Source: Charina bottae (lineage: Eukaryota > Chordata > Lepidosauria > Squamata > Charinaidae). Taken from it: DNA of 64,000 nt. Shown piece after piece: positions 33,042 to 46,376 of this stretch. Location: the NCBI GenBank assembly GCA_023362775.1, contig JALMGJ010000004.1, forward strand, positions 34,330,929 through 34,394,928, in the 5' to 3' direction. Both the position numbers and the translations under genes were made by a program. Below the pieces are notes generated by a model that was not told the DNA's origin, did no database searches, and saw only the letters and a program-made list of their open reading frames with translations. The stretch's first letter is position 1. Each line of letters opens with the position of its first letter.

Positions 33042-34084
33042 TAGTTTGGATGAGACCTGGACTTCACTTTTTGAATGAAATGGGACTTTCCAGTCTTCTT
33101 TCCTCTGTACCTTCTGTGTTCTTTTCCAAGGTTCCTGAATATTAGCAAAATTTTAGAATAATGTGGGAAATAATGTGATGAGTTCCAGATAGAGTAGGGA
33201 GTTGGTAGAATTTGCTTATCCCTCATGGGTTAATTTATAAAATTGCACTATTTTGCCAATGAGAAGAATAATTAAACTTAGGGAAAAAACATTATAATTC
33301 CATTTTATTAGGAAACGCTGCCAAGGCAATATGTTTGAAAGAAACAGAAACATATGAATGAATAAACAGCCAGGTTCTGCCTTAATTCTTTGAATGATAT
33401 TGTTCATAATCCTTTATAGTCTTCTAGAAATATTGTGGCATTTTGGTTCAATCTGGTTCAATATAAATTAACCGAGTCATTTACCGACCTTATTTCTAAC
33501 ATTTAAATCCCTGTTAATTCCATGTGTTGCTGCTACCAAAGTTACTAAAATTATGGCCAAACTATTAGGAGGAAAGCCTGGTGTCAAACTGGAATCTCCA
33601 CTTACAGAGCATACTATGAGAGTTAAGTAAAAGCTATTCTATGTTCTGAAGTCAAGCTCAAAATATTATAGAGTGCATCCATCTTCCCTCATGCTGTGCC
33701 AGAGTAAAATCTACTTGAGATAAAGAGGTGAGTGAGCTACAAACAGGATTTCAAATGGCATGTCTAAATTTACTTTTCATAACTTATTCATTCACTGTAC
33801 AAAACTTACTGTCTTTCATACAGAATGCATGAGATTTACATACACTATCATCAGCAACTTAAAATGAATAAATCATAAACATGCCATAATAATTTCATTC
33901 ACATTTTCTTGGGCTCAAGAAAAGGATATATAAACATAGGCACCTGTTCTTAACTGTAATGATGCCAAAATGATGATACATGCATTGAGATGTCATGATA
34001 CAAGCTCTGCCCTTTAGTATTTCATCATGACGTCACATACAGGTACATGAGGCCTGGAGTTTGCATAACAATATATTGTTTTAT
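33042..34084. other. No recognisable gene
   Basis: AT-rich sequence without identifiable features. Confidence 0.45.
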
Positions 34085-34170
34085 TTTATTGTAAACCACC
34101 CAGAGTCCCCCAATTGGGGGAGATGGGCGGTCATATAAATTTAAATTATATATATATATATATATATGCT
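34085..34170 (+). mobile_element. L2/CR1-type LINE 3' tail with (TA)n
   Basis: GTAAACCACCCAGAGTCCCC, GGGAGATGGGCGG and ATATAAATTTAAAT lead into a (TA)n tract at 34147-34168. The tail is shared with 21105, 41722 and 61947. Confidence 0.6.
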
Positions 34171-34929
34171 TCATCACTTTCCCACCCTTACTCCCCTCCT
34201 TCCCACACCTATGCATCCAAATTACCCATTCATAAACGCAGTGTCATCTTCTGAAATTTAGTTGTTATAATAAAACCAAAAGAATGTCATTCCACTATCC
34301 TTTCCAAAGTACTGTGCACAACTAAGTTGTAATGAAACAATAACTCAGACAGAAAGATTGAAATATTATGCAACAGATACAGTATTAAACATATATCACT
34401 TATTGTTTCTTGATACTCTTAACAGTTTTATTACTAAAAATTGAAACCATTAATTCAAGAATGGGAAACCTATGGCTATCCAGATTTCAGTTCTCATTAC
34501 ATATTGCATACAATTTAAAGGAATAAAAATTGTACGGAAGCACAAATCATATACAAAACAGTCTCAAATGATGTACAATAAGTGATACAGTTCCATAGGA
34601 TGTGTAATATTTAAGTATATAACATTTAGACTACAAAAGTATGCCACAAACGTCTGAATAGCAATGGAGATGAAACAAAATGTGGGTCCTCTTCTGCGGA
34701 TTTCTAAGGATAAGTCTGCTAGTAGGAAGAATATATTCTCCTTGTTAAGTGAGTTAGATCAATATTAATGACATTATTAAATCAATGCTACAGATCAGAG
34801 AAAATGGGCAGTGGAGAAAAAAACATGTGTGATTGGCTTAATCTCCCCAACCACCAAGAACAATCTTGAATTGGGGAATCTTGAATTGGGGAATTATTGT
34901 ATCTTCCCTCTATAAGTGTAGATGGTAAA

Positions 34930-35545
34930 GCATTGAAACTAACACAAAAAGTCTCCAATTTGGCCTGCCCAAAATATTAGTTTAGTTTGCTGGGATAATA
35001 CATTTTCCAAATAAACTACCATTACAGTGGTTAAGGAACTGTACACTGAAGCACACTGCTTCAGCTCTGTGTTGTCTTTCTCAGTATAAGTGGGATCAAA
35101 GATGAAGCGGAGAGGCCAAAGTTCCAATTCTAGGCCTTTTTTCCATGATGATACAAAATTATCTACAAGGCTCAATGGGGCTAAATATCCCTCAGTAAAA
35201 GCCAATTTCTGCCAAAATCTTAAATGACAGAATGCCTCTAAGCTCAGATTCTAGGCGCAAAGAGGAGTTGAAGAGCACTGGGGGATGTGAAGCAAGACTG
35301 TTACGGATTTTTATTAGATCTTTGTAAATACAAATCTGAGAGCCATAAAGCAAGAGTCTGGTCACCTTAGTTTTCCATTAATAACAGCAGATACATAGTT
35401 GTTGCCTCTACTGCTAGCAAAACACAGTCGATGTCAGGCTTTCTTCTAAGCATTATAAGCTTCCTCTTTAAACCTACTAATGTTGTGGATGGATAACAAC
35501 ATCATCAGCACAAAGGAAGTCCAAGTTAGATCTATCTATCATTTC
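34930..35545 (-). mobile_element. Probable decayed LINE fragment
   Basis: On the minus strand the sequence reads SNLDFLCADDVVIH near 35480-35530, then GLKRKL and further discontinuous leucine-rich frames down to 34939. A CADD-V block followed by a basic stretch resembles RT motif C of a non-LTR element, but the family is not recognisable and the frames are broken. Confidence 0.35.
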
Positions 35546-35552
35546 TAGGGTT

Positions 35553-35692
35553 GGGCACAGTTTGGGCCAATCACTTTCTCTCAGCCTTAGAAGGCAATCG
35601 CAAACTACTTCCAAAAATGTTGCCAAGAAAACCGCATGGATTTGTCCAGGCAGTCTCCAGGAATCTGGAATTACTTGAAGGCACAAACACAA
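35553..35692 (+). mobile_element. SINE fragment
   Basis: GTTTGGGCCAATCACTTTCTCTCAGCC, AACTACTTCCAAAAATG-TTGCCAAGAAAACC and GTCCAGGCAGTCTCC match the body of the 6222-6462 SINE in opposite orientation. The tRNA head is missing. Confidence 0.6.
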
Positions 35693-35859
35693 AAAAGTTT
35701 TCTATAGTCCTCTATTAATTATTCCATATATGGTGGTATCCTATGCATGTTTATATAATAATCCCATTTAGCTGTAATGAATCAATTTTATTAAGGTGTC
35801 GTTACAATTTGGAAATAAGATGCTAGTTATGTACTTTCCAGGAAATAAGTAGTTATTTT

Positions 35860-36870
35860 ATTGTATTGTATTATTTTATTTATTTAGAAACTTACATGGC
35901 TGCCTGTCTTATACAAGATAATCCTAGGTAGTTCACAATAAATAATCAGTGAAACCAAAATAAATAAAACCAACCAAATCTCACAACAATATCACACATC
36001 TCAACCACAGTGCTGTAACATCCCATAAACTCTACATATTCCTGTATTTGCTGGGCTCACTTCTATCCTAGCCCCAAGCCTGGGTGAAGAGCCAGGTCTT
36101 CACAGCCCTCTGGAAGACTAATAGGGTAGGGCTCCTCCACATTTCGATGGGGAAGGTTGTTCCAAAGGGTCAGGGCAGGCATGAAGAAGGCACATCTCCA
36201 AGGTGCCACCAGATGGCAACATTTAAGGGAAGGGACTTGGAGTGTGCCCACCCTGTCTAACCTAGTGGGACAGGCAGATACCCTCAGGGAAAGGCAGTCC
36301 CACAAATAACTTGGCCCCATGCCACTGAGGGCTTTAAAGGTAATAACCAGCACCTTGAATTGCATCCAAAAAGCAACTGGGAGCCAGTGCAGCTCACACA
36401 GAAGCCGATGAGCATGAGCAAAATGTCAAGTGCCCAGAACTATATGCCTGCGTGCTGAACCAGTTGTAACTTCTGGGTGGTGTTCAAGGGCAACCCCATG
36501 TAGATCACATTGTAGTAATCCAACTGAGAGGTGACTAAGGCACAAATGATAGAGAGCAAGGCCTCCTGATCCAGGAAAGAACGCAATTGTTGCACAAGCT
36601 GAACCTTTGCAAAGCTCCCCCTGGCCACAGACACCACCTGCTCCTCAAGCAAGAGCCATTCATTCTGGGGAAGTCCTACCCCATTAAGAGTCAAGAGTGG
36701 CAAATCACTGGATCCCAAGGGGCCAAAATCCCAAAATCTCATATCCACTCCATCTTGCCAAGGTTGAGTCTAAACCGGTTCCTCCCCATTCAGGCCTCAC
36801 AGCCTTCAGGCATTGGGATATCACCTGAACAGCATCACCTGTCCAGCATGGGGTGGAGATGTATAACTGA
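35860..36870 (-). mobile_element. L2/CR1-type LINE C-terminal fragment, frameshifted
   Basis: Minus-strand frames carry ALVTSQLDYYNVIYMGLPLN and TQKLQLVQHAG (36440-36748), then MQFKVLVITFKALSGMGPSYL and ALTLWNNLPH (36063-36365). Order and spacing match the better copy at 414-1013. The two frames are separated by a shift and a short deletion, so the copy is dead. An ATAAATAAA-type 3' tail lies near 35870-36060. Confidence 0.75.
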
Positions 36871-36880
36871 TTATCATCTG

Positions 36881-36899
36881 CACCCCCCCCCCCCCCCCG
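36881..36899 (+). repeat. Poly(C) run
   Basis: Seventeen to eighteen consecutive C bases are followed by GTATATATATG. It may be length-polymorphic or a sequencing weak point. Confidence 0.85.
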
Positions 36900-37265
36900 T
36901 ATATATATGTATGTGTCTGTGTGTCTTATGTCTGTCTGTTTAGGAAAACACTGTTGATTTGAGCGATATTATGGTTTAGAACAATGTATTTGGCTACAAA
37001 ATTATAATGATGGAGGGAAACAATTATCATAATCCTTAATAATTGCCAAAATAATTATAATGATTAATGATTAATTATCAAAGATTAAATTTGTTTACTG
37101 AAATTAGCAAAAATTGGAGTGGACTTTAAAGCTCCAGGCTGTTTTCTTGTTCTTACTGTTCACAGCTATAAAAGTTGTTAGAATATTATTGCAACTAATA
37201 AAACATACAATTCTACACAGATGTGGATTTAATCAGCCTACAAAGACAATTGTGCCTATTCCTTT

Positions 37266-37515
37266 TTTTTTTCTTTATTACGGGCTATTGGCCAGAAAGC
37301 ACAACAATAAAATACACAGACCTGTAATTATTAATAAAACTTAATAAAAATAATAAAAATAAAAATTGCAATAAAATTATATAAAATACATTATTATAGT
37401 AACTGTTGTACAAATAGCAGTGGCAATCATGCAAATTTGTGCTTAACGTCAACTGTAGGTACTGTAGGACGGATACAACAAATGATAGCACATAATCGGG
37501 CAACGTGGAAAGATA
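37266..37515 (-). mobile_element. 5'-truncated LINE 3' end with 13-bp TSD
   Basis: TGCCTATTCCTTT occurs at 37253-37265 and 37516-37528. Between the copies lies 250 bp beginning (as written) with T-rich sequence, GGGCTATTGGCCAG and many AATAAAA blocks. This looks like the 3' end of a minus-strand LINE, similar in style to 47440-47520. The clean TSD shows target-primed insertion. Confidence 0.7.
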
Positions 37516-37528
37516 TGCCTATTCCTTT

Positions 37529-40320
37529 ACATATTTACAAACATATATTTAAAAAACAAACACACACCGATTCTTCTAGCAAAACAATATTCTCTGCAGT
37601 GACATTTTTAGGTCAGAATGATGGGACAATTCAGAACTGAGTTATCAATTCTTTGTTTGTTTGTAAACAGGCTGAAGTTGTATAATCCTCAACTCTGCTT
37701 CCTCTTGCTGTAAAGGTCCTTGAACAAGATGCTGTGAAAGATGCCTGACACAACATGAGGGATGCAAGAAAACATTAACATGCTGGTCACCAACAGTAAC
37801 AGCTGTTATATAATGTTCTAAAATGATTTCCTGCCACTAAAAGGCTGGAAACAGCACTTCAAAATAATTTAGTTCTGGTTCATGTATCCATTCTGATTTA
37901 ACTTCAAACAAAACACAAGAAAAGCCACAAATTAAATCTATACTCAGTATTGCTTTGCAAGATAACAGTATGTTTAAGGGAGGAAATGGTGAAAATGTAT
38001 CATTTTTAGCTGTTGATTTTTTTTAAAGCATCCTTCCCTCACTATAATATGCTTGATCTAGTTGGCAATCTCAATGTCAATTTAAAACAAAAACAGAGAA
38101 GACTTATTAAATATATACTTTTCACCCATCTACTCTTTCTCCTGTACTTAGTTTCTGAATGACAGTGCTGCACAAACTTTGTTACAGTGGCTGTTGATCT
38201 TCACTGTCGGCAATACAGTCAAATTTTATCAGCTTTCTCCAAACCCTTGCAATGATATAGTTCCAATGCTACAATCCAACCAGCTGCAGCTTTGAACCCT
38301 GGACACAACAGAATAATAAACCTCAGTATCTTGAGATAAGGCAAAAAGGATAATAGTGGGCTAAAATGGGAAGTACATTGCTTGTAAAGATCTGGGGGCA
38401 TTAATTTTGAAAGATGGCTAAGTGCTTTCTGCTGAGTGCATTCACAGAGGAATCAAGTACAATTCAGCCACCTTTCAGATCTTCACACTAAACAGGCAAG
38501 AATTTTTAAAAAGAGTCAAGTTGGACATTGGGGAAGGGGCCCCAATCCATTTTAGCTCAGTATGCACCAGTGAATATTTGCTTACAACTGATATCCTACA
38601 ACTTTCAGGGAGTTCTAGATCAAGAAGGTCTCTCAAGAAACATTTATTTATTTATATATTCATTGATTTTGAAGGCCAGCTTCTTGCAGAAAGGTTAATA
38701 GAAGCCATTTTAAGTTCAAAGAATTTATTTCAGCTAATATACATCAGTACCCACAAAATGATCAAAGAAAAGGTAGGAGAAAACCCAGTGACAAGATCTT
38801 AATCTTAAGACTAAACCTATCCTTATGCAGAAATGAAAAAAGAAAACAGCATCGCCTGTTCTTCAAACTGTATCAGTCTGTGATCAAAGATTTCTACCAT
38901 ACTAAACTGACTTTCTAATGATATATTCAAGATGTTTACCCAGATGACGAGACAGAGACACAGATGGCATAATTCTCCCTCCCTCCCTCGAGAGATGGTT
39001 TAGAGTTAGGGTTAGATATAGATATTGGAGAGAGTCAAAAAGTATATATCTATACCTGGGATGCAATCCTATACATATGTACCTAGAGAGTAAATACTAT
39101 TAAAGTCAAAAGGACTAAGTGGCTATATATGGGAGAAATTCCAACTAAAATGCATATATTGGTTTAGATCTCTTGTTAGTGACAGCTGAGCTGTCATTTC
39201 TAAAGACACTGGGAAAGTGAAGTATTACTGCTAAAGAAAAATGAGACATTACAAAGGCAAAATCACCACATACAATGTTTTTCAGTGGGAAATTCAGATG
39301 GAAAGTTTAAGCTCTTTCTATGCTTTATAGGAAGGCAATTAATAGCCCTGCTCTTTGCTATTGTATATTATGTTATTGTAGATAAGTACAAAAAAAAAGG
39401 ATTTAAGCAACAAAGTATCCTTTCCATATAGTATATAAAATTTTTATGAATGCTAGTGGGACTGAATAGAATTGGGGGGGGGAGATGAAATGGAGACCAA
39501 AGCAATTAGCAAAAGACCACAGATGAAGTCAGAGTGCTGGTGAAGAACAAAGATGAATCTGTTGATGATACCAGGCATGAAATCCAGAGATAAGGTCACG
39601 CATGACAGGTCATGTATACAACCCTGGCCAGGTGCCAGATGCCCTTCTTACTAGTTGGCAAACCACCAATATGTACTTGGGATCAGATGAACATTTTCAA
39701 GATAAAGAATATAACATTTACAGATCACTTTGCAACTATGTCCTTGGATGCTTCCTAACCAAATAGTAATATGAGAAGGTAGAAAATATTCTAACTCAGA
39801 ATTGGTAATTTAATGCCTTTCCCCTTTCAAATGATTTGGTTTTCCACTTTCCTCAGCTCCTTCCTGTCAGTGTCTGGCCATGAGTTTTGGTAACACTTTT
39901 TTGACCAAACTGTATCACTGGAAGTACAACAGGCCCTCAATGATTCTAATTCAAATACCCACCGTTTCTTCCAACGGTGATCCTGACTTAGAGCACAGAT
40001 CAGGCCCACACTGAAAATCCCTTTTCATTTTCATTCATAGGGAGATTAAAAGAGTTGTGCACAACTTCAAAGGGGTGTTTTGTTCTATCAAAGATTCAAG
40101 TGAAATATCTCTTTAAAGCTTCTTTGCAAAACAACAGTTTCCCAACACAAAGTGAAGCAGAAGCTATACCGCTTCAGTTCAGCTCACTTCTAAGGCTTCC
40201 TTTGGAAGCTCAGATAGCTTTTGTACATATGTGGTGCATGCAGAGGAACTTCTTCCCACACTTACAGTTAACTACTGGAGACCCCAAAAGAGACTTCTGT
40301 GTATGACTCTTCTGGCTACT
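37529..40320. other. No recognised gene; one unexplained 126-codon frame
   Basis: Mostly unique AT-rich sequence. The plus-strand frame 38422-38802 is open for 126 codons but has no domain I recognise and contains a low-complexity IFIYIFIDF run. A C-rich/CCCTC short tract is near 38975-38990. Confidence 0.4.
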
Positions 40321-40331
40321 GAAACTGCTAC

Positions 40332-40451
40332 CAGTGTTTCTCAACCTTGGCCACTTGAAGATGTGTGGACTTCAACTCCCAGAATTCTGGCTGGGGAATT
40401 CTGGGAGTTGAAGTCCATACATCTTCAAGTGGCCAAGGTTGAGAAACCCTG
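40332..40451. mobile_element. Near-perfect palindromic MITE (hAT-like)
   Basis: CAGTGTTTCTCAACCTTGGC, CTTGAAGATGTGTGGACTTC and AACTCCCAGAATTC are followed directly by their reverse complement, ending GGTTGAGAAACCCTG. The termini resemble hAT-type MITEs common in vertebrates. Flanks TGCTAC and TGCTAG are similar but not identical. Confidence 0.7.
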
Positions 40452-41590
40452 TGCTAGTCAAAGCTTTAAGGTGACACATGGCACTTCAGAGGGGAGATTC
40501 ATATTACAAAATTCAAATTACAAATAGCACAAGGTACTTCTTCCAAACCCCCATGCACAGAGGTTTAGAGATTAAAACTACACTCATACCCCTCTCAGTT
40601 TTACCTACCACAATCTTTTCAGCAGGTTCATTAGAATTTATGACAGGGATAGGGAATCTGTTGTCTTCCAGATACTGCTAAAAGACTACTTCCAACAGTC
40701 TCAGACTACATGATCAATGTTACTGTAGTTCAGCAAAGGGTCACAGATTTATACTTACGATTTACAAACAAAGATAAAGAGAACTTTGTGCCATGGGACA
40801 AAATAGAAATGCCATAAAAACAAGCAAACATGTTTGCAATGTACTGCAGTATGGAAATCTTATATTGTCATTAGTGTTTCTTGTTTATTCAGCTAGTAAT
40901 CTAACCATACAAGAGAGCCAGTTTGGTGAAATGGTTAAAGGCACTAGAAGCCAGATGCAGAGAGCCATGGAGATGGCCTTGAACAGAATATTAAGAAGTT
41001 GTGACAGAAGCAAGGGCAGAGGCATATCCCTGCATCCCTAGGAAAGGAGATAGTATTAGGAAGACACTCAGGCTGGGGACTCCCTGGCTCAATGTGGTAT
41101 AAGAGGGAGGGAAGGGAAAACACAAGCAGACTTGCAGGATTGATGTCATCCCAACAACAGATCTGGAAACTGATTCCACAGGACGACTAGAACTAGATTT
41201 CATTGAGATAGGCTATAGTAACAGAATCTTGCAAGTCTGCTTATGTTTTACCTTCCCTCCCTTTTATATCCTTATATTCCGACAAGTGCTTTTATAAATT
41301 CACAACCATTATTTGGTAGCAAAACACAAGAACAAGGAGAAAATATTTTTCTCAGATGGAGAAAATATTATTTTTCTTAGGCCAGGATACAGAATACTGT
41401 ATGGGAAGGTGTGGGTACTGTATATACTAACAGCATCAGTCCCCCGTGACTCAATAGAAGTGGGGGATGGAAAGAAGGAGACAGAGATTCCTACACACTA
41501 AATAGGAATAAAAACTGCCCCCCTTGCTTTTTACATATATTGTTTTAAAACAGCCATGTTCTCTAGGCCAGGCTACCTCTCCCCAGAAGG
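40452..41590. other. No recognisable gene; repeat debris
   Basis: A short SINE head-like piece GAGAGCCAGTTTGGTGAAATGG is at 40914-40935. A hAT-like piece with GGGAATCTGTTGTCTTCCAG is near 40650-40720. The remainder is unremarkable. Confidence 0.45.
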
Positions 41591-41594
41591 AAAA

Positions 41595-41795
41595 GCTCTG
41601 TGTGGTATGGTGACAAAGATGTCCCAGATTAAAGTCCATCCTCAGCCATGGAAATTCAGTGATGACTTTGAGCCTAGTGTCATTGTTGTCAAGGTAAAAT
41701 TGATGACAGGAATGCAATGAATGAAACCGCCTGGAGTTCCCCATTGGGGGAGATGGGCAGTGATATAAATTTAAATAATAAATAAATACATAAAT
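41595..41795 (+). mobile_element. Old SINE with L2/CR1-type tail
   Basis: A diverged tRNA-like head (GTGTGGTATGGTGACAAAGA) and body (CCATCCTCAGCCATGG) lead into GGAGATGGGCAGTGATATAA and AATAAATAAATA. Linkage of such a head to the LINE tail seen at 34085 and 61947 suggests L2/CR1 mobilisation. Confidence 0.5.
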
Positions 41796-43034
41796 GCAAT
41801 CTTAATGTCCTGTAGGACATACATCTAAAAAGCAAGTCTAGTGAACAATAAGCAAAAGGTTATTTGATCGGCAGCTACTTAAGGATAAAAACTTCTCACT
41901 GCTCCATAGTGGAATTAAGTTTTAAAAGGACTCAATTCCTAACCACAATGACACTAAAATGACAAAATGTGCATTGTGATATCACAACACAAGGTCTGCT
42001 CTTTCATAGCCGGATTACAATGTCATGTGTAAAATAGGAGGCAGAATTGGTATTAGGACATCACAATGTTTGATCACTTGCCCCTCTTGCCTGCCCCCCC
42101 ACCACCGGAGACTATGCACTGGCAGCAGGGAAGATGTTTTAAAGTGAAATTCCTGTAAGAGGGCATTTTTGAAATAGATGGTTAATGGACCCCCCTCCCA
42201 AAATTATCTCTCCCATGCTTTAAATCATGCTTTAAAACAGCTGTACCAAGTTGGTGGGGGTCAAGTCTTCAGAATTAGATTTATATCCTACAGAACATCA
42301 AGATAGCATTCACTGCACTCCTGCCATCAATTTTATCCTGACAATGACACTTATATATTTATAAGCACATTGCCATTCATAGTCAGACACATACAAGCAT
42401 ATATTCCAGCAAAAAGGGATTAAATCTGTGCATTTGCACTGCCAATAGCAGCAAAACTAAAGCAATTTTCAAGGCCATCAATGGTAGGAAAATGGACACC
42501 ACGATTTTCTCTTGTCCCTCCCAATGGACAGGATTTTAAATGTCTGTGTTTCTGCTGCTATAGGCCATTGTCAATCTCTTTGCTTAAGGAAAAATGAAGC
42601 ATTGGCTTTTCCTTTCCTCCCAGAGACGATGATCCGCTGCAAGTAGCTGGCTGCAGCCTGCTTAGGACCACAATAAGGTGGAGGAAAACAACTGCAGCAG
42701 GTTTAACAGGCAGCTTGGGAACTGGACAGAGCTTCCAGATTGTGGGTTGCCAATCCCATTATAAAAGGATGGTGATATCATATGGTGTTGCAGCCTGGTA
42801 AAGCTTGACTAGGTTTGTAGCACTGCAAGAGATAGTAGCCAATGCGCCCAACAATTAATTGATTTATCTTTAAAACAGGGATGGGATTGGGAATCCTGTG
42901 GACTAAGACATGGAAAATCCCCACTAAGTAGGTAAACAGTTGAGCAATGACACTGTGGAAGCATGCCTCAATTCCCTTTTCTCTGCTTTTCTCATTGATC
43001 ATTTGAATGGATACATGTATGAATGGGTATTTAA

Positions 43035-43083
43035 GGATGGATGGATGGATGGATGGATGGATGGATGGATGGATGGATGGATA
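43035..43083 (+). repeat. (GGAT)n microsatellite
   Basis: About twelve uninterrupted GGAT units. Confidence 0.95.
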
Positions 43084-43575
43084 TGAAAGAAAGAGGAGAC
43101 AGAATGTGAATGTAGCAGAAAGAACAAAGACTCTCCATCTGGGTCTAATCTCATCTAACAATCAGTTATGTGCCTAGCTGAGCAAAACTATTCTGGGACC
43201 AACATTTTTAGGAAGTTTACCAGTTATTTAACTTTGAGCATCACATTTTTCCGTCCCACTTTAAATACCACACTGCATCTACATGAAAACCCTCTTCTGC
43301 CTATTGTCTTTCTATAAGGCATTACCCCCAAACCAAGCCATTCCAAAGTCAAATAGAAATTAATGAAACACGTTAGTTATAGTTACAATGTGCCCTTCAC
43401 TGTAATGGGACTTAGGCAGTGTTGATGCTATCTGGATTCAGGCAATAAAAGATGTCACAACTTTTCTAAGTTACAAACAATTTATGGCAGACAGGCAAAA
43501 TATTACAAGCTCTATTTATTTTTCTAGCTCTTGGCTATCACCTCCTAAAGCAATTCAACTATCATATATTGAGAT

Positions 43576-43579
43576 GATT

Positions 43580-43623
<44 letters not shown>
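43576..43623 (+). repeat. (GATA)n microsatellite
   Basis: About eleven uninterrupted GATA units. The same motif forms the Bkm satellite of snake sex chromosomes, but a short tract like this is common genome-wide. Confidence 0.95.
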
Positions 43624-45360
43624 TCATATATAGATGGGGCGGTAACAGAAATTGAAAAATAAATAAATAAAAAATAAAATATATTGACAAAAGCATCAGT
43701 TGTGACAGTAGCGGGTTCAAGAAAGTGGCATAAGCTGACATTTCTTGCAACATTTCAGGCTGGTAACATTTGGAATGAAAATAGGTATGACTAGGCAAAT
43801 CCTTTTAAGCATCTGTAGCTCTCTATAAAGTGGAAAGAGATTTAGGGTTTGGGAGACAGAAAGCATCCTTCCAATTAGCAAAGTACTTAATAAAAAGGGG
43901 TAAAATTATCTATCCAAATCTGCATCCAATCATGTCTCCCAATAATGTGGGGTACCATACACAACTTCTTCCTATATATTCTAACAACAGCCATGATAAC
44001 TTCTTTATCCATAATGGAGGATTTCCAAATGTATGTTTTAATCCTCCAGTAGAATACTATACTTGCTGGCAGGCTCCACAAGGCATAGGTTTCCAGTATG
44101 TAACCCATTATCTTCTTGTCTTTAGCTTTTCTTCAAATGAGAAAAAGTTATTTTCCTTTGAAATTTGCAACATTACCAGCTGTATAATTACCTCAATAAT
44201 CTCTGCCACGTTTCCGCAGCCCATGGGAGTAGTCTGCTTCCCCCTCCCAAGCATGACTTCCCTTTTCATCTGAAATCACACCATCACAATTAATTTTAAC
44301 TTTTCCCTTGCAGAGATTCAAGCTTCTCCCCACACAAAGCTAATGCCAACCTGGTATCAGCATTATACCCCCATCTGCCAGTTTTTCTCCAATTTTGCTA
44401 TGATCTTCTAAAATGATTTCACTGGTGTTAGGGTTAAGCAAGAATTAAATATATGACTAGTATATATTTAATAAATATATCACAGTTTTAATAACTGAGT
44501 CTCGATCTGTATATCACAGGGGTTCTCATTGATTTGCTGCAACTGCCAGCCCAAGCGTATGTAGGCAAAGTAAGAAACAAAGCCTAAAGTTTTGACAATG
44601 CTTCTGCTCTGCTTGACCAAACCTGATCAGTTTTTTTTCATTGCAACCCTCCCTCCAAGTTGCTTCTGATTCCCCCAAACAGATCCAAACCCACAGTTTA
44701 AACACTCACACCCCTACTCAATCCTCATACTGCCATGAAGCTTCCAGAGGTCTTTGCAAGTTGTGTTAATTTCTGACTCACCTACTGCTGAAAAACTGAC
44801 TTTGGGTTGTTTCTTCTGGAGCTGTTGGTTCCTATTGGTGGGAAATTCCACCATTCCCTGGCTCCTGGCCCTTTGAATCCTCTCCACCCACCAGGGCAAC
44901 AAACTGCATGTCTTTTCCATCTCTCTGTTCTTCTGGAGCAAATGGGGATATGTCTTTGCTGATCACTACGTTTTTCCTCACTGTGAAAGTGAATGCAGCA
45001 AAGAAAATAAAGACATAAGGTGCCAGCTAGTATTGATTAATCTGTTTCCCAAATGGCCAGCTGGCTGCTCATCCTATCCTCATCTTTTCCTTACCTTCCC
45101 CAATCCCCAACAGCAGTGAAAACACTCAGACAATGGCATGAAGCTGTTGCAGAGGATAAGAAGATGAAGCCCATGGCTGCAGAAGGATGCCTAGTGTCTT
45201 CATCATGGAACTTCCAATGTATATGCATATCCTGGCCTTTCTTTATTGCCACATCCACCACACTCACCAGGGTTTCTGTGATGTAGGCTTAGCACAACAC
45301 AATCAGGTTTGCAGCCATTCAGAAGGAGCTACTTCAGGCTGATTCACTGAGTTACCACTA

Positions 45361-45450
45361 CAGGTAGTCCTCGCTTAGCAACCACAATTGGGACCGGCAA
45401 CTCTGTAGCTAAGCACCGCAGTCGTTAAGCGAGACATTGTGACTGCGACT
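45361..45450 (+). mobile_element. One-ended fragment of the CAGGTAGTC MITE
   Basis: CAGGTAGTCCTCGCTTAGCA and 'aattgggaccggcaa' match the left ends of 20085-20526 and 32296-33041. The right terminus is missing. Confidence 0.65.
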
Positions 45451-46376
45451 TGCTTTTTTTTTACTTCCATGTTCTCCATTAACTCTGCTTGATGGAAGCC
45501 TGTCACTGCCAAGTTATTTTATTTTTGTATAAGAGAGAACTTTAACCTTTAACTTTGACTTTACCCCTAACCTTGATATACTGAGGGGGCAGGCTCAATC
45601 AGCTCTTGACCAGCTGGGATATACTTGATAAATTTATTTTTTTAATTTCTATTCCCCCTTTTTCATAATTAAAAATAATCCCAAAACTCTAGGTTTATAA
45701 CAATATTGGTAAGACCATGATTATAGCACTGTGAGCAACAGCAGTACTCTGAGCAAGGCAGAATAACTCCAGATTACTCAGAGTTATGTTAAACATGCTT
45801 TATAATGGCTTATAAAATGGATGCACTGGTAGTATGTAAACCTCATGGAGCTAAATGTAACAAAATGGGAGGACAAAGTTTCTGGATGGAATAGAGTATA
45901 AAAAAGTTTAAGTGGGCTCTGCTTCTCCACATACAAGCCATCTTTAGCTGGGCTTCAGACATTTAGGTAGACTACGAAAGAAATCAGTATCACTCATGTG
46001 TTGCCTGCCCACTCTGGGCTAATGCTGATAATGCTAAAGTGGGTAACAACTACGTACATTATTGAATGTAAGGATTGTACATTCCCTTCTTCCTCCCATT
46101 ACCCTTCTATTAGTGCAATATATTGGAGCTTCTGCTTCCATCTTTCACATGAATCACATAATATTTATTATGTCTGAAGGCTAGTCTCAGTTTGATTTAA
46201 TGTCAGCATGCCAACTTCAAATCATATCTATGATTTTGATTTCTTTTCCTAAACTGGGACAATCTGCCAAAACAATGTGCTGCCTGTTATCTGCAAGTTC
46301 CAGAACAGTCTAACTCTTTGCTGACCTCTAGTGGTCATTGAGATTGTTGCTATTTAGTCTGGTAAGCTGCCTAGAC

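Larger units (their letters stand above)
41800..46365. other. No recognisable gene; two long tetranucleotide tracts
   Basis: This stretch is mainly unique. It contains (GGAT)n at 43035-43083, (GATA)n at 43576-43623 and a one-ended MITE at 45361-45450. No coding signature is visible on either strand. Confidence 0.45.

Noticed and set aside
43035..43083. CRISPR-like array
   Set aside because: It is a pure tetranucleotide microsatellite without spacers, and the window is a vertebrate genome.
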